Assembly (NCBI GenBank): GCA_963744735.1
Contig: CAVUVH010000012.1
Coordinates: 27,783 to 91,782 of the forward strand
Reading direction: 5' to 3'
From: RPQJ01 sp963744735
GTDB taxonomy: Bacteria; Pseudomonadota; Gammaproteobacteria; Steroidobacterales; Steroidobacteraceae
DNA length: 64,000 nucleotides
Part shown: positions 47,957 to 59,854 of the stretch, piece after piece
Layout of the letters: each line of letters begins with the position of its first letter
How positions within the stretch are numbered: the first letter of the stretch is position 1
Translations under genes and position numbers: made by a program
The notes under the pieces: model-generated
Database searches by the model: none
The model's input: the letters and a program-made list of their open reading frames with translations, nothing else
Told to the model about the DNA's origin: nothing

Positions 47957-48763
47957 TCAGGTGCAGAGCGACAGCGTGAACGGCACTTCGTCGGCCATCT
48001 GCACCGGGTGCGTGTTGGCGTCCTGCCAGGCCAGGAAGCGCACGCTGACGCGGTAGTGGCTGCCGCTGATTTCCGGGTACAGGTCGGTGCCCTGCGGCAG
48101 CAGGATGCGGATCATCTGCACCGGCACGTCGCGCTCGAGCGTGAGGTGGAAGATGCCGTTCGGCGCGGTCTCGTGCCGGGTCTTGCCCTGCTCGCGGGTC
48201 ATCCACAGCAGCTCGGAAATGGCGTCGCCCAGCGGCCGGATCACGGCCAGCCAGCGCGCGAAATCGGCGCCGCGGACCTCGTCCGACTGGTTCAGCCAGT
48301 GCGTGTAGTCGGGCAGGTCGAAGTCGCAGGTGCCGCCCGGAATCGTGCTGCGATGCTTGATCGCGTTGAGGAACTCGGAATCGCGCAGCTTCTGCATGAA
48401 CAGCGCGCCGACCGTGCTCAGTTCCTCGCGCATGCGGTGCAGCTTGGTCAGCAGCACGCGCAGCCGCGTGGCATCCACGCCAGGCCGCGTGCTGAAGGCC
48501 GAGAGCTGGGTCATCTGCCGCTCGAGTTCCTTGAGCACCTCGCTGCGGATGTCGCCGCGCTGGGTGATCGCCAGGATCTCGAGCAGCGAGCTGACGGCCG
48601 CGCGCGTCGACCACGGGTCCGGCAGCGTGTGGTGATGCACCGCCTGCTGGTACAGGAAATCGAGGCGCAGGAAATTACGCATCCGCTCGTTCAGCGGCTG
48701 CTCGTACGCGACGACGCGGGTGGCCGCGTCCGTCGTGGGGACTGCCGCCTCGGTAGAGCTCAT
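47957..48763 (-). CDS. zapD: Cell division protein ZapD
   Basis: ZapD cross-links FtsZ filaments by binding the FtsZ C-terminal peptide, which is present in the FtsZ encoded here. The 268-residue protein has the family N-terminus YEQPLNERMRNFLRLDFLYQQ, a helical domain (LLEILAITQRGDIRSEVLKELERQ) and the beta domain (CDFDLPDYTHWL, YRVSVRFLAWQD). It sits between yacG and coaE. Confidence 0.95.
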   Translation of the reverse strand: MSSTEAAVPTTDAATRVVAYEQPLNERMRNFLRLDFLYQQAVHHHTLPDPWSTRAAVSSLLEILAITQRGDIRSEVLKELERQMTQLSAFSTRPGVDATRLRVLLTKLHRMREELSTVGALFMQKLRDSEFLNAIKHRSTIPGGTCDFDLPDYTHWLNQSDEVRGADFARWLAVIRPLGDAISELLWMTREQGKTRHETAPNGIFHLTLERDVPVQMIRILLPQGTDLYPEISGSHYRVSVRFLAWQDANTHPVQMADEVPFTLSLCT

Positions 48764-48810
48764 GGTCGACTATTGTGCGGGATTGTCGTTTACCGGCACA
48801 ACTTCCACTC

Positions 48811-48895
48811 CCTCTCCCGCTTGCGGGAGAGGGCGGCCGCAGGCCGGGTGAGGGTCTACCCCTCCCGCTTGCGGGAGAGGGTTGGGGTGAGGGCG
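48811..48895. repeat. Tandem pair of CTCTCCCGC palindromic repeats at the coaE 3' end
   Basis: Two hairpins (CCTCTCCCGC-TTGCGGGAGAGG at 48811-48832 and CCCTCCCGC-TTGCGGGAGGG-like at 48860-48881) lie in tandem, each with the flanking GGGTGAGGG/TTGGGGTGAGGG sequence. They are the same family as the copy inside mutT. The second copy supplies the end of coaE. Confidence 0.9.
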
Positions 48896-49525
48896 GCCTT
48901 CGCGAGCGCGAGCCGCTGGTACAGCGCATGCAGCTCCGCCACCTGCCGCTCCAGCTCCTCGACCCCACCGCTGTTGGTAACCACATCGTCGGCGATGGCG
49001 AGCCGCGCCGCGCGTGACGCCTGGGCCTGCAGCGCGGCGCGTGGCCTGCTCGCGCGTCACCGCATCGCGCGCCATCAGCCGCTCGAGCTGCACGATTTCG
49101 GGCGCGTCGACCACCAGCACGCGGTCGACGTGATCTCGCCGGCCGCCCTCGGCCAGCAGCGGGATCACCAGGACCTGGTACGGCCCGACCACGGCCGCCG
49201 CGCGGGACTGCCGCTCCATCTCGGCCCGGATCGCCGGGTGCAGGATCGACTCGAGGCGGCCGCGGGCCGCTGCATCCGCAAAAACGATGTCGCGCAGCCG
49301 CCGTCGGTCGAGGCGCCCGTCCGGCCCCAGCACCTCGGGTCCGAACGCTGCCACGACCGCGTCCAGGGCCGGCTGTCCGGGCTCCACGACCTCGCGCGCG
49401 ATGACGTCGGTGTCGATCAGCGGCACGCCGCGGGCGGCAAACAGCCTGGCCACGGTCGTCTTGCCACTGGCGATGCCGCCGGTCAGCGCGACACGGAACG
49501 GGGCTGCGGCGGGCGTGGCAGGCAC
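48856..49525 (-). CDS. coaE: Dephospho-CoA kinase CoaE (frameshifted)
   Basis: CoaE phosphorylates dephospho-CoA, the last step of CoA synthesis. The P-loop is ALTGGIASGKTTVARLF, followed by PLIDTDVIAREVVEPG, LESILHPAIRAEME and IPLLAEGGRRDHVDRVLVVDAP. The frame shifts near 49035-49045 (one extra C) after AVTREQATR; the restored frame reads ALQAQASRAARLAIADDVV and ends ALTPTLSRKREG at a TAG inside a palindromic repeat, so the tail is repeat-encoded. The start is a GTG at 49525, just after pilD ends. About 222 residues. Confidence 0.93.
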
Positions 49526-49539
49526 GGATCGGGCCGCGG

Positions 49540-50477
49540 TCAGCGCTGCAGCCCGGTCAGCGCCAGGTAGCCGCCCACGATCTGCGGGCCCCACATCAGC
49601 GCGATCCAGCCGGCCACGGCCAGGTACGGGCCGAACGGGATGGGCACGTTGCGGTCGCGGCCGCGGATCGCGATCAGGGCGATGCCGACCACCGCCCCGG
49701 CCAGGGCCGAGAGCAGCAGCACCAGCGGCAGCATCTGCCAGCCGAGCCAGGCCCCCAGCGCGCCAAACAGCTTGAAGTCGCCGTAGCCCATGCCTTCCTT
49801 GCCGGTGAGCAGCTTGAAGGCCCAGTACACCGACCACAGCACCAGGTAGCCGGCCGCGGCACCGACGATGGCCGACACCGGGTCGGTGGGCGCCGGCGGC
49901 GTGAGCCCCGCGTGCCAGCCCAGGCTGCACAGCAGGCCCAGCCACAGCAGCGGCAGGGTGATCACGTCCGGCAGCAGGGTGTGGTCGATGTCGATCACCG
50001 TGAGCGCCACCAGCGCCCAGGTGAAGACCAGCAGGAACAGTGTCTGCCATTGCCAGCCAAAGCGCAGCGCCACGGCCGCCGACAGCACGGCGGTCACGAG
50101 CTCGACCACCGGATAGCGCACCGAGATCGGCGCGCGGCAATGGGCGCACTTGCCGCCGAGCAGCAGCCAGCTCAGCAGCGGGATGTTCTGGTGCGCCTTG
50201 ATCTCGGCGTTGCAGCGCGGGCAGCGCGAGCGCGGCACCAGCAGGTTGTAGCGCTCGACCGGCGCTGCCGGCGAGTCGGCGGCGCGGCGGCCGGCTCGGC
50301 AGCGCGTGCCTCTCGAGCCAGCACTTCGCGCGCCTGCGCCTGCCATTGCCGCTCCAGCATCAGCGGCAGGCGGTGGATCACCACGTTCAGGAAACTGCCC
50401 ACCAGCAGGCTGAACACGAACACGAAGGCGGCAAACAGCAGCGGCGCTGCGGCGAGGATTCCGGCCAGTTCGCTCAT
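49540..50477 (-). CDS. pilD: Type IV prepilin peptidase/N-methyltransferase PilD (frameshifted)
   Basis: PilD cleaves and N-methylates type IV prepilins. The N-terminal helix and SFLNVVIHRLPLMLERQW motif are in one frame. After a frameshift near 50265-50290, the cysteine-rich loop CPRCNAEIKAHQ...GGKCAHCRAPI and the catalytic aspartates in TVIDIDHTLLPD and GYGDFKLFGALGAWLGW follow. Eight membrane helices are expected. It is the third gene of the pilB-pilC-pilD operon. Confidence 0.94.
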
Positions 50478-50559
50478 GCGCAGTGCGGTTCCCTGTGTGA
50501 AAACGCCGCGCAGGGGCGCGGCGTCTTCGTCGATCGTTGTTTGAAAGCGACGGCGCGCG

Positions 50560-51777
50560 TCAGATGACCGCGCCGAGCTTGAAGATGGGCAGGTACATCG
50601 CGATGACCAGGCCACCGACCAGCACGCCGAGGATCACCATGATCAGCGGCTCGAGCAGGCTGCTCAGGCCGTCGACCGCGGCATCGACGTCGGCTTCGTA
50701 GAAGTCGGCGACCTTGGCCGCCATCTCGTCGAGCGAGCCGGATTCCTCGCCGACCGCGATCATCTGCACCACCATGTTGGGGAACAGGCCGGTGTTTTCC
50801 ATCGCACGCTGCATGCGCATGCCGGTCGAGATCTCGTCGCGCATGCGCATCACGGCGTCCTGGTAGACGATGTTGCCGGTGGCGCCGGCCACGGACTTCA
50901 TCGCCTCGACCAGCGGCACGCCGGCGCCGAACATCGTGGCGAGCGTGCGGGCAAAGCGGGCGATCGCCGCCTTTTTCAGGATCGGCCCGATCACCGGGAT
51001 CTGCAGCGACATCTTGTCGATGAACTGCCGCATCGGCCGCGAGCGCTTGTAGAAGTACGAGAAGGTGAAGACGATGCCGACCACGATGATCAGCAGCAGC
51101 CAGCCCTTGGCCTGCATCCAGCGCGACATATCGACGACGAACTGCGTGAAGGCCGGCAGGTCGGCGCCGAAGCCCTTGAACAGGCTCTCGAACTGCGGGA
51201 TGACGAACAGCAGCAGAATGACCGTGACGATCACGGCCACGGCCAGCACCGCCGCCGGATAGAACAGCGCCTTCTTGATCTTCTTCTTCAGCGCCTCGGT
51301 CTTTTCCTTGTAGGTGGCGATCTTGTCGAGCACCGTCTCGAGCGCGCCGGCGTGCTCGCCGGCCTCGACCAGGTTGACGAACAGGTCGTCGAAATACAGC
51401 GGGTGCTTGGCCAGGGCCTGGTGCAGCGAGTTGCCGGTCTCGATGTCGCTCTTGATCGACAGCACCAGCTTCTGCATCGCCGGCTTGTCGTGGCCGACGC
51501 CGATGATCTCGAACGCCTGCACCATCGGGATGCCGGCCGTGAGCATGGTGGCCAGCTGGCGCGCAAAGATCGCGATGTCCTCGGCCGTGACCTTGCCTTC
51601 GCTCTTGAACAGCTTGGATTCCTTGCGGACGCGGGACGCGGCGATGCCCTGCCGGCGCAGGTCGGACCGCATCTCCATTTCGTCCTTGGCGAGACCGCGG
51701 CCCTTGACGCGGTTGCCCTTCTTGTCCTTTCCCTCCCAGAGGAAAGTCGCCTGCTTGTTGACGGCAAGTTCAGCCAT
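50560..51777 (-). CDS. pilC: Type IV pilus inner-membrane platform protein PilC
   Basis: PilC is the polytopic platform that couples the PilB motor to pilin assembly. The 405-residue protein has two GspF domains (FARQLATMLTAGIPMVQAFEIIG and FARTLATMFGAGVPLVEAMKSVAG) separated by membrane helices (AAVLAVAVIVTVILLLFVIPQF, LLLIIVVGIVFTFSYFY) and a C-terminal helix (IMVILGVLVGGLVIAMYLPIF). It is 31 bases downstream of pilB and intact. Confidence 0.97.
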   Translation of the reverse strand: MAELAVNKQATFLWEGKDKKGNRVKGRGLAKDEMEMRSDLRRQGIAASRVRKESKLFKSEGKVTAEDIAIFARQLATMLTAGIPMVQAFEIIGVGHDKPAMQKLVLSIKSDIETGNSLHQALAKHPLYFDDLFVNLVEAGEHAGALETVLDKIATYKEKTEALKKKIKKALFYPAAVLAVAVIVTVILLLFVIPQFESLFKGFGADLPAFTQFVVDMSRWMQAKGWLLLIIVVGIVFTFSYFYKRSRPMRQFIDKMSLQIPVIGPILKKAAIARFARTLATMFGAGVPLVEAMKSVAGATGNIVYQDAVMRMRDEISTGMRMQRAMENTGLFPNMVVQMIAVGEESGSLDEMAAKVADFYEADVDAAVDGLSSLLEPLIMVILGVLVGGLVIAMYLPIFKLGAVI

Positions 51778-51808
51778 GTCGTTGCAGCCCTGAGTCCTTT
51801 AGGTTTGG

Positions 51809-53554
<1,746 letters not shown>

Positions 53555-53819
53555 GGGTCGGACGTGTCGCTCTGTGGCTCGAATCGAGGGACCCGGCGCA
53601 TTGAAGTGCCCGGGCAAATGTTAAGTCAAGTGCCCAATTCTCGGCAGGTGACGCCCCCGCTGTCGGGATGTGGTTCACGGATTTGGCGAACCGACGCCTC
53701 CCCGGCTAGGGTCTCCCGGCCGTTATGGACATAATACGACCCCAACACGGCCGGCGTGCCGACTTTTGCTTTGGAAATCAGGGCTTTCGATACCGCGCGA
53801 GCGGCTCAAGGGTGGGCGA
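53555..53819. other. Spacer between pilB and the polysaccharide locus
   Basis: This 265-base divergent spacer must hold promoters for pilB and the polysaccharide genes. On the minus strand GGGCACTT occurs twice, about 25 bases apart (near 53611 and 53635), a possible direct-repeat regulatory site. On the plus strand an AT-rich ATAATAC lies near 53731. No clear -35/-10 pair or sigma-54 site could be assigned. Confidence 0.35.
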
Positions 53820-55379
53820 GTGACCGAGGCAGCAGCAGACAACCCGACGACCGCCGCGACCGGCCGGCATCCAGCGCGGGCCGAAACCCGGCCCGGCTAC
53901 GACTGGCTGGACGGGCCGCGTTCGCGTACCTGGCCCTGCCCGTGGTGTCTGTTTCTGCTGGGCTGGCTGCAATGGTGGGTCGGGATCCCCCTGGCCGCGC
54001 TGCTGCTGGCGGGCGCACGCGACCTGCTGCCGCGTGCGGCCGGGGCGGGCGGACCTCGGGTGGTCCGCTGGGGCGTGGCGGTCCTGGTGCTTGCGGTGGC
54101 CGTGGGCTGGTCGTCGCTGGGCGGCGCCGGGCACCTGTTCTTTGCCAACTTCGACTGGCAGACGCGTGACCTGGTGCTGCGCGACCTGGTGGTCGGCGCA
54201 TGGCCGGTCGGTTACGGGCTGCGCGAGGGCGCCGAACTGGTGCTGCGCGCGCCCATCGGCTTTTTCCTGCCGGCCGCCGTGGTGGGCAAGGTGTTCGGGC
54301 TGCAATTCGCCGACCCGGCGCTGCTCGTGTGGACCGCCCTGGGCGTCGCCCTGTTCCTGGGGCTGGCGGTCACTCGCGTGCGCGGCTGGCCTGCCGTGCT
54401 GCTGCTGGTGGCCGTGCTGGTGCTGTTCAGCGGCATGGACATCGTCGGCACGATCCTGCGCGGCGGGCTGCAGCTGGCGCAGCACCTGCGGCCGACGGAC
54501 CACATCGAGTGGTGGGCCGACCGCTTCCAGTACTCGTCCCACACCACCCAGCTGTTCTGGGTGCCCAACCACGCGCTGGCGGGCTGGGTCGCCACGGCAT
54601 TGCTCGTTGCGGCATGCGGATCGACCGGAGTTCGCCCGGCTGCTGCCGCTGGTCGTGGCGCTGATACCGATCTGGTCGCCGTTGACCGCCATCGGCTTCA
54701 TGCTGCTGGCGGGTGCCTGGTGGGTGCAGCAGATGATTCGGGCCCGCGCGTGGCGCCTCGTGGACCCGGTCAACATGGTGGCGGCTTTCGGCATTGCCGG
54801 CGTCACCGGCGCCTACCTGGTGATGGGCGCGGGCGACATCCGCTCCGGGGTCACGGCCCAGGCCGGCGAGTCCATGCTGTTCTTCGTCCCGCATTACCTG
54901 CAGTTCGTGCTGCTGGAGGGCGGCATGCTCTGGCTGTTGCTGCTGGCCGTGCGTGCCGACCTGCTGCTGGTCGTTGCGGGCCTGACCTTGTGGTTGTTGC
55001 CGCTGGTCGCATTCGGGCCCGAGCAACGACCTGGCGATGCGCGCATCCATCCCGGCACTGGTGGTGCTGGCGATGGCTGCGGCGTCGGTGCTGTCGTCGC
55101 CGGCGCGCGCATTGCAGCGCCGCGTGTACTGGCCGATTCTGCTGGTCCTGCTGCTGGGCGTGCCGACCGCGGTGATGGAGATGACGCGCGCGGTGCAGGA
55201 ACCCGCCTGGAAGCCGGATTATTCGAAGAGCCTGGTGCCCGACCCGGCCGCCGAATACCCAGCCCATTACGTGACGCGCCTGACGGGCTCGTTCGTCGAC
55301 AGGCTCTTGCGGCCCGTGGGCAACGTGAATGCAGCGGAGCCTGCAGGCCCGCGCAGGCTGGAGGAGCAGTACGAAATGA
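53820..55379 (+). CDS. Polytopic membrane protein of the polysaccharide locus (frameshifted, function unknown)
   Basis: A GTG at 53820 (MTEAAADNPTTAATG) opens a membrane protein with about ten hydrophobic helices spread over three frames: GIPLAALLLAGARDLLP, LLLVAVLVLFSGMDIVG, then LLPLVVALIPIWSPLTAIGFMLLAGAWW after a shift near 54620, then LVVLAMAAASVLSSPARAL after a shift near 55035. A conserved-looking periplasmic patch reads RPTDHIEWWADRFQYSSHTTQLFWVPNHALAGW. I do not recognise the family; a GT-C-like or polymerase-like role is possible. In the last frame there is no stop before the rfbF start, although a TGA at 55377 would end it one frame over with the usual ATGA overlap. Confidence 0.6.
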
Positions 55380-56150
55380 AAGCGGTGATCCTGGCCGGCG
55401 GCATCGGCTCGCGCCTGACGGAGGAGACCGTCGTCCGGCCCAAGCCCATGGTCGAGATCGGCGGCAAGCCGATCCTCTGGCACATCATGAAGATCTATTC
55501 CGCACACGGGATCAACGACTTCGTCATCTGCCTGGGCTACAAGGGCTACCTGATCAAGGAGTATTTCGCCAATTACTTCCTGCACATGTCCGACGTCACG
55601 TTCGACATGATCGCGACAACCAGATCGAGGTCCATCGAGCGACATGCCGAGCCGTGGCGGGTGACGCTGGTGGACACCGGCGACACGACCCAGACCGGCG
55701 GGCGCCTGAAGCGCGTCGGCAGCTATGTCCGAGGACGAGCGACTTCTGCTTGACCTACGGTGACGGCGTCAGCGACATCGACATCCGCGCGCTGATCGCT
55801 TTCCACGCGCGCACGGCAAGCTGGCGACGGTGACAGCCGTCAGCCGCCGGGCCGCTTCGGCGTCGCTCGAGCATCGAGGGCGAGCCGCGTGACGTCAGTT
55901 CAGGAAAAGCCGCTGGGCGACGGCGGACTGGATCAACGGCGGATTCTTCGTGCTGTCGCCCAAGGTGCTCGACCTGATCGACGGCGACGACACCGCCTGG
56001 GAAGGCGTGACCGCTGCAGCCCTCGCCGCCGACGGCCAGCTGATGGCCTACGAGCACCGCGGCTTCTGGCAGCCGATGGACACGCTGCGCGAGCAGAACT
56101 AGCTCGAGGAGCTGTGGGACGGGCAAGGCGCCCTGGAAGGTCTGGCCTGA
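55376..56150 (+). CDS. rfbF: Glucose-1-phosphate cytidylyltransferase (multiple frameshifts)
   Basis: RfbF (DdhA) makes CDP-glucose, the entry to CDP-3,6-dideoxyhexoses. The start MKAVILAGGIGSRLTEET and RPKPMVEIGGKPILWHIM is the nucleotidyltransferase site. Diagnostic stretches continue in shifting frames: YFLHMSDVTFDM, EPWRVTLVDTGDTTQTGGRL, FCLTYGDGVSDIDI, DWINGGFFVLSPKVLDLIDGD-like sequence, and GFWQPMDTLREQN. An in-frame TAG replaces the expected tyrosine after REQN near 56101. The corrected length is about 257 residues, normal for RfbF. At least four breaks are needed. Confidence 0.85.
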
Positions 56151-57223
56151 ATGAATCCGCCGGCTTCTGGCGCGGCAGGCGCGTCCTGGTCACCGGGCCA
56201 CACCGGCTTCAAAGGCAGCTGGCTGAGCTCTGGCTGCAGCAGCTGGGCGCCGAGGTCACCGGCTATCGCCCTCGACCCGCCGACCCATCCCAGCCTGTTC
56301 GAGGTCGCGCGCGTCGGCAGCAGGCATGGACGCACATCGCTGCGACATCCGCGATGCCGCGGCATCGCTGACGGTCGTGCGCGGAGCGCAGCCCGAGATC
56401 GTCTTTCACCTCGCCGCCCAGCCCCTGGTGCGCGCGAGCTACGCGACCCGGTCGAAACCTACGCGACCAACGTCATGGGCACCGTCAACGTGCTGGAAGC
56501 GGTTCGCCAGCTCGCGGGCGTCACGCCGTCGTCATCGTCACCAGCGACAAGTGCTACGAGAACCGCGAGATCGGCCTGCCGCTACCGCGAAGACGAACCG
56601 CTCGGCGGTCACGATCCGTACAGCAGCAGCAAGGCCTGCGCGGAACTGGTCACCGCCGCCTACCGCGAATCTTTCTTCGCGTGGCAAGCGGTGCCGCGCT
56701 CGCCACCGCCCGCGCCGGCAACGTGATCGGCGGCGGCGACTGGGCCGCGGACCGGCTCATGCCCGACCTGATGCGCGCCTTGGTCGGCGGGCGAGTCCGC
56801 TCGTCATCCGTCATCCCGCAGCCGTCCGGCCCTGGCAGCACGTGCTCGAGCCGCTGGCCGGCTATCTGCGCCTGGCCGAACGCCTGACATGGCAGGCCCC
56901 GTTCGCCGAGCGCATGGAATTTTGGTCCCAGCCGACGCGATGACGCCAGGACCGTCCAGTGGCTCGTCGAGCTCCTCGCCGCGCCTGGCATGCGGGCGGC
57001 GGGGCAGCCCACTGGCGGCTCGACGCTCGTGCCCAGCCCCACGAGGCCCATTACTTAAACTGGATGCGCCAAGGCCAGGAGCCAGCTCGGCTGGCAGCCA
57101 CGCTGGCCGCTGGCTGAAGCCGTCCGCCGATCGTCGCCTGGCACCAGGCCCACGCTGCCGGCGCCGACATGCGCGACCAATCGCTTCGGGATCATGGACT
57201 ATGCGAGAATCAGTCAGCTTTGA
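56151..57223 (+). CDS. rfbG: CDP-glucose 4,6-dehydratase (multiple frameshifts)
   Basis: RfbG (DdhB) converts CDP-glucose to CDP-4-keto-6-deoxyglucose. It starts directly after the rfbF stop. The NAD site reads VLVTG-HTGFKGSWL across a shift; HCDIRDAA-like sequence, PEIVFHLAAQPLVRASY, NVMGTVNVLEAVRQL, DPYSSSKACAELVTAAYR (YxxxK) and RAGNVIGGGDWAADRLMPDL are recognisable in different frames. The 3' end, KLDASKARSQLGWQP-like then IMDYARISQL, is also readable. The corrected length is about 357 residues, as expected. Many indels and no stretch over about 60 codons intact. Confidence 0.82.
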
Positions 57224-57440
57224 CGTCGCGCAGGCGACCCTTGCGCCATGCTGATCACGAAGCGACGCCTAGCTCGCTTGACCCGGAGAGCCGAGGGTCA
57301 CGTTCGATGTGTCCCAGACCGCTCGGGCCGCGATCCGGGCTGGCGTCCTCGACGCGGCAGGCTGCAGGACGGGCGAACGACGAGCTGTCCGGCCGAAGGC
57401 GCTGACGCGTCTTGATCGCGACGGGTTAGCCATCCGCCGC
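57224..57440. other. Unreadable segment between rfbG and rfbH
   Basis: I could not match any frame here to a known protein. It may hold the first codons of rfbH or a short degraded gene; an ATG at 57248 opens 54 codons of no recognisable family. Dense indels on both sides make interpretation unsafe. Confidence 0.3.
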
Positions 57441-58809
57441 AGGAGGATATCCGCCCGTGCACGCGTAGCCAGCCTTGGCGCGCGTTCACCGCGCGTCATC
57501 GCGGCCGGAAGCACGCGCTTCGCGGCCTGACGCTGGTCGCCCGCCTTTCGAGCCCGGCGTGACCCCCATCTCCGCCGCCGGCAAGGTCCATCGACGCCAC
57601 CGAACTGCAGCACATGGTCGAGCCGTCCCTCGACGGCTGGCTCACCACCGGCCGCTTCAACGAGCGTTCGAGCAGCGCCTGGCGCCGCTTATCTCGGCGT
57701 CAAGCACGTGCTCACCGTCAACTCCGGCTCCTCCGCCAACTCGATCGCCTTCACACCCTGACCTCGCCGCAGCTCGGCGACCGCGCATCCAGCCCGGCGA
57801 CGAAGTCATCACCGTCGCCGCCGGCTTCCCGACGACGGTCAACCCGATCCTGCAGAACGGCGCTGGTCCCGGTCTTCGTCGACGTCGAGCTGCGGCACCT
57901 ACAACATCGACGCCAGCCGCGATCGAGGCCGCCATCGGCCCCAGCACCAGGGCCATCATGATCGCCCACACCCTGGCAATCCCTTCGACCTGCGAGGTCA
58001 TCGCGCAGCTCTGCCGACCGGCACGACCTCTGGCTGATCGAGGACTGCTGCGACGCCCTGGGCTCGACCTACAAGGGCCGCAATGGTCGGCACCTTCGGC
58101 GACATCGGCACCCTCAGCTTCTATCCCGCCCACCACATCACCATGGGCGAGGGCGGCGCGGTCTTCACCAACGACGACCGTACTGAAGCGCGCATCGCCG
58201 AGTCCTTCCGCGACTGGGGCCGCGACTGCTACTGCGCGCCGGGCAAGGACAACACCTGCGGCAAGCGTTTCAGCTGGCAGCTCGGCGACGCTGCCCGACG
58301 GCTACGACCACAAGTACATCTACTCGCCACGTCGGCTACAACCTCAAGATCACCGACATGCAGGCCGCGGTGCGGTGTGCGCACAGCTGCGACAGGCTCG
58401 ACGGGTTTATCGCGGCCCGCAAGGCCAATTTCGCGCAGCTCAGCGCGGGTCTGGTCCCATACCGAGAGCTATCTGGTACTGCCTGAGGCAACCGCAGGCA
58501 GCGATCCGTCGTGAGTTCGGCTTTCCGCTCACTCTGCGGGAGTCATTCGGAGCAAGCCGTGAGGACCTCCTGCGGACGCTCAGTCGTAGCAAGATCGGTA
58601 CCCGGCTACTGTTCGCTGGCAACCTCCTGCGCCAGCCCTACTTCGCGGATCGGCCCCATCGTGTCGCCGGCCCGCTGACGAACACCCTCGTCATGAACAG
58701 AACCTTCTGGGTCGGAGTCTACCCAGGACTCCGTGAGGAAGCGCTCGATTACGTGGTCAGGTCACTTGGCGCCGCAATGCGCTCGATGGCGGTGATCCCT
58801 CGTGCCTGA
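57440..58809 (+). CDS. rfbH: CDP-4-keto-6-deoxyglucose 3-dehydrase (multiple frameshifts, start unresolved)
   Basis: RfbH (DdhC, E1) is a PMP- and [2Fe-2S]-dependent enzyme that removes the 3-hydroxyl. Homology is readable from RPPFEPGVTPISAAGKV (57538) on: WLTTGRFNE, VNSGSSANSIAF, PGDEVITVAAGFPTTVNPILQNG, TRAIMIAHTL, GTFGDIGTLSFYPAHHITMGEGGAVF. The last has the His that replaces the usual PLP lysine. The cysteine cluster DCYCAPGKDNTCGKRFSW is intact, as is the C-terminal half FGFPLTLRES, IGTRLLFAGNLLRQPYF and FWVGVYPGL. The true start is unclear, so the left coordinate is approximate. Confidence 0.84.
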
Positions 58810-59847
58810 CAACCTGCTCGCCGGTGACCTTGATTTCATCCTGGAGCATGCGCGCGACGACCTCCGCGAGTTCGCCGGCTGCCGCTTGTTCGTGACGGGC
58901 GGGACCGGGTTCGTCGGTTCATGGATGATGGAGAGCCTGCTCCATGCGAATCACCGGCTGGACCTGGGCAGCCGCGTGGTCCTGTTGACTCGTTCGCCAG
59001 ACCTCTATCGCCGGTCGCACCCGCATCTTGCGTTTGACCCGGCTGTCGAGTTGATGCAAGGAGACGTCTGCACAGTCGATGCGGCACCAGGCACAGTCGA
59101 CGCATTCATCCATGCCGCCACGCCGGCGAGCGCGAAGCGGAGAACCTCCGAGAATCCGGCCCGGATGCTTGAAATCGTCGTGGATGGCATGCGGAACGCG
59201 CTCCGTATGGCTGCGAACGCGGGCCGAGTTCCGTTCCTGTTCACCAGCTCTGGCGCAGTGTATGGCAGGCAGCCACCGGAGCTTTCGCATGTCAGCGACT
59301 TACCTGGGCGGCCCTGATTCGCTGTCGCCGACGTCCGCCTATCACGAGGATTAGGCGGCCAGCGAGGCGAGCCAGGGGCAGGTCGACGTAAAGATCGCCC
59401 GCTTGTTTGCTTTCGTCGGGCCGTACCTGCCGCTCGACGCTCACTTCGCGATTGGGAACTTCATTGGCGATGCCTTGCGAGGTGGCCCGATCGTGGTGCA
59501 AAGCGATGGGACGGCGGTCCGTTCGTATCTCTACGCTGCCGACATGGCGACATGGCTCTGGAGAGTTCTGGCGCGCGGGACGTCGGGTCGAGCTTACAAC
59601 GTCGGATCGGAGGACGCTGTTGACATCGCGAGCGTCGCCAGGGAAGTGGCAAACGAATGCAGCCCGCGAGCCCGAGGTCACACTGGCCGGCAGGCCAGTT
59701 CCAGGTGCGGCCATAGAGCGTTATGTACCGAGCACCGCAAGGGTACGCGGCGAGCTGCGACTGGAGCAGCAGGTCGACTTGTCCGACGGCGTCAGGCGCA
59801 CGCTCGCATGGCACAGGAGCATTCAGACCAGGAGGGGTATGTCTTGA
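58802..59847 (+). CDS. NAD-dependent epimerase/dehydratase (SDR) of nucleotide-sugar type (frameshifted)
   Basis: This is an extended SDR that probably acts on a CDP-deoxyhexose, for example as a 4-keto reductase or epimerase. A GTG at 58802 overlaps the rfbH stop. GCRLFVTGGTGFVGSWMMESLL is the NAD site, and FIHAATPAS, LFTSSGAVYGRQP and IARLFAFVGPYLPLDAHFAIGNFIGDAL follow. The active-site YxxxK region around SPTSAYHED is damaged, with a shift near 59300 and a TAG at about 59353. Another shift near 59660 precedes PVPGAAIERYVPSTARVRGEL. Similar to RfbJ-like synthases of 3,6-dideoxyhexose clusters; the exact product is unknown. Confidence 0.75.
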
Positions 59848-59854
59848 AGATCAA

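Noticed and set aside
53570..53650. Sigma-54 promoter upstream of pilB
   Set aside because: TTGGGCAC and TTTGCCC are present on the minus strand, but the GG-to-GC distance is too long for a -24/-12 element.
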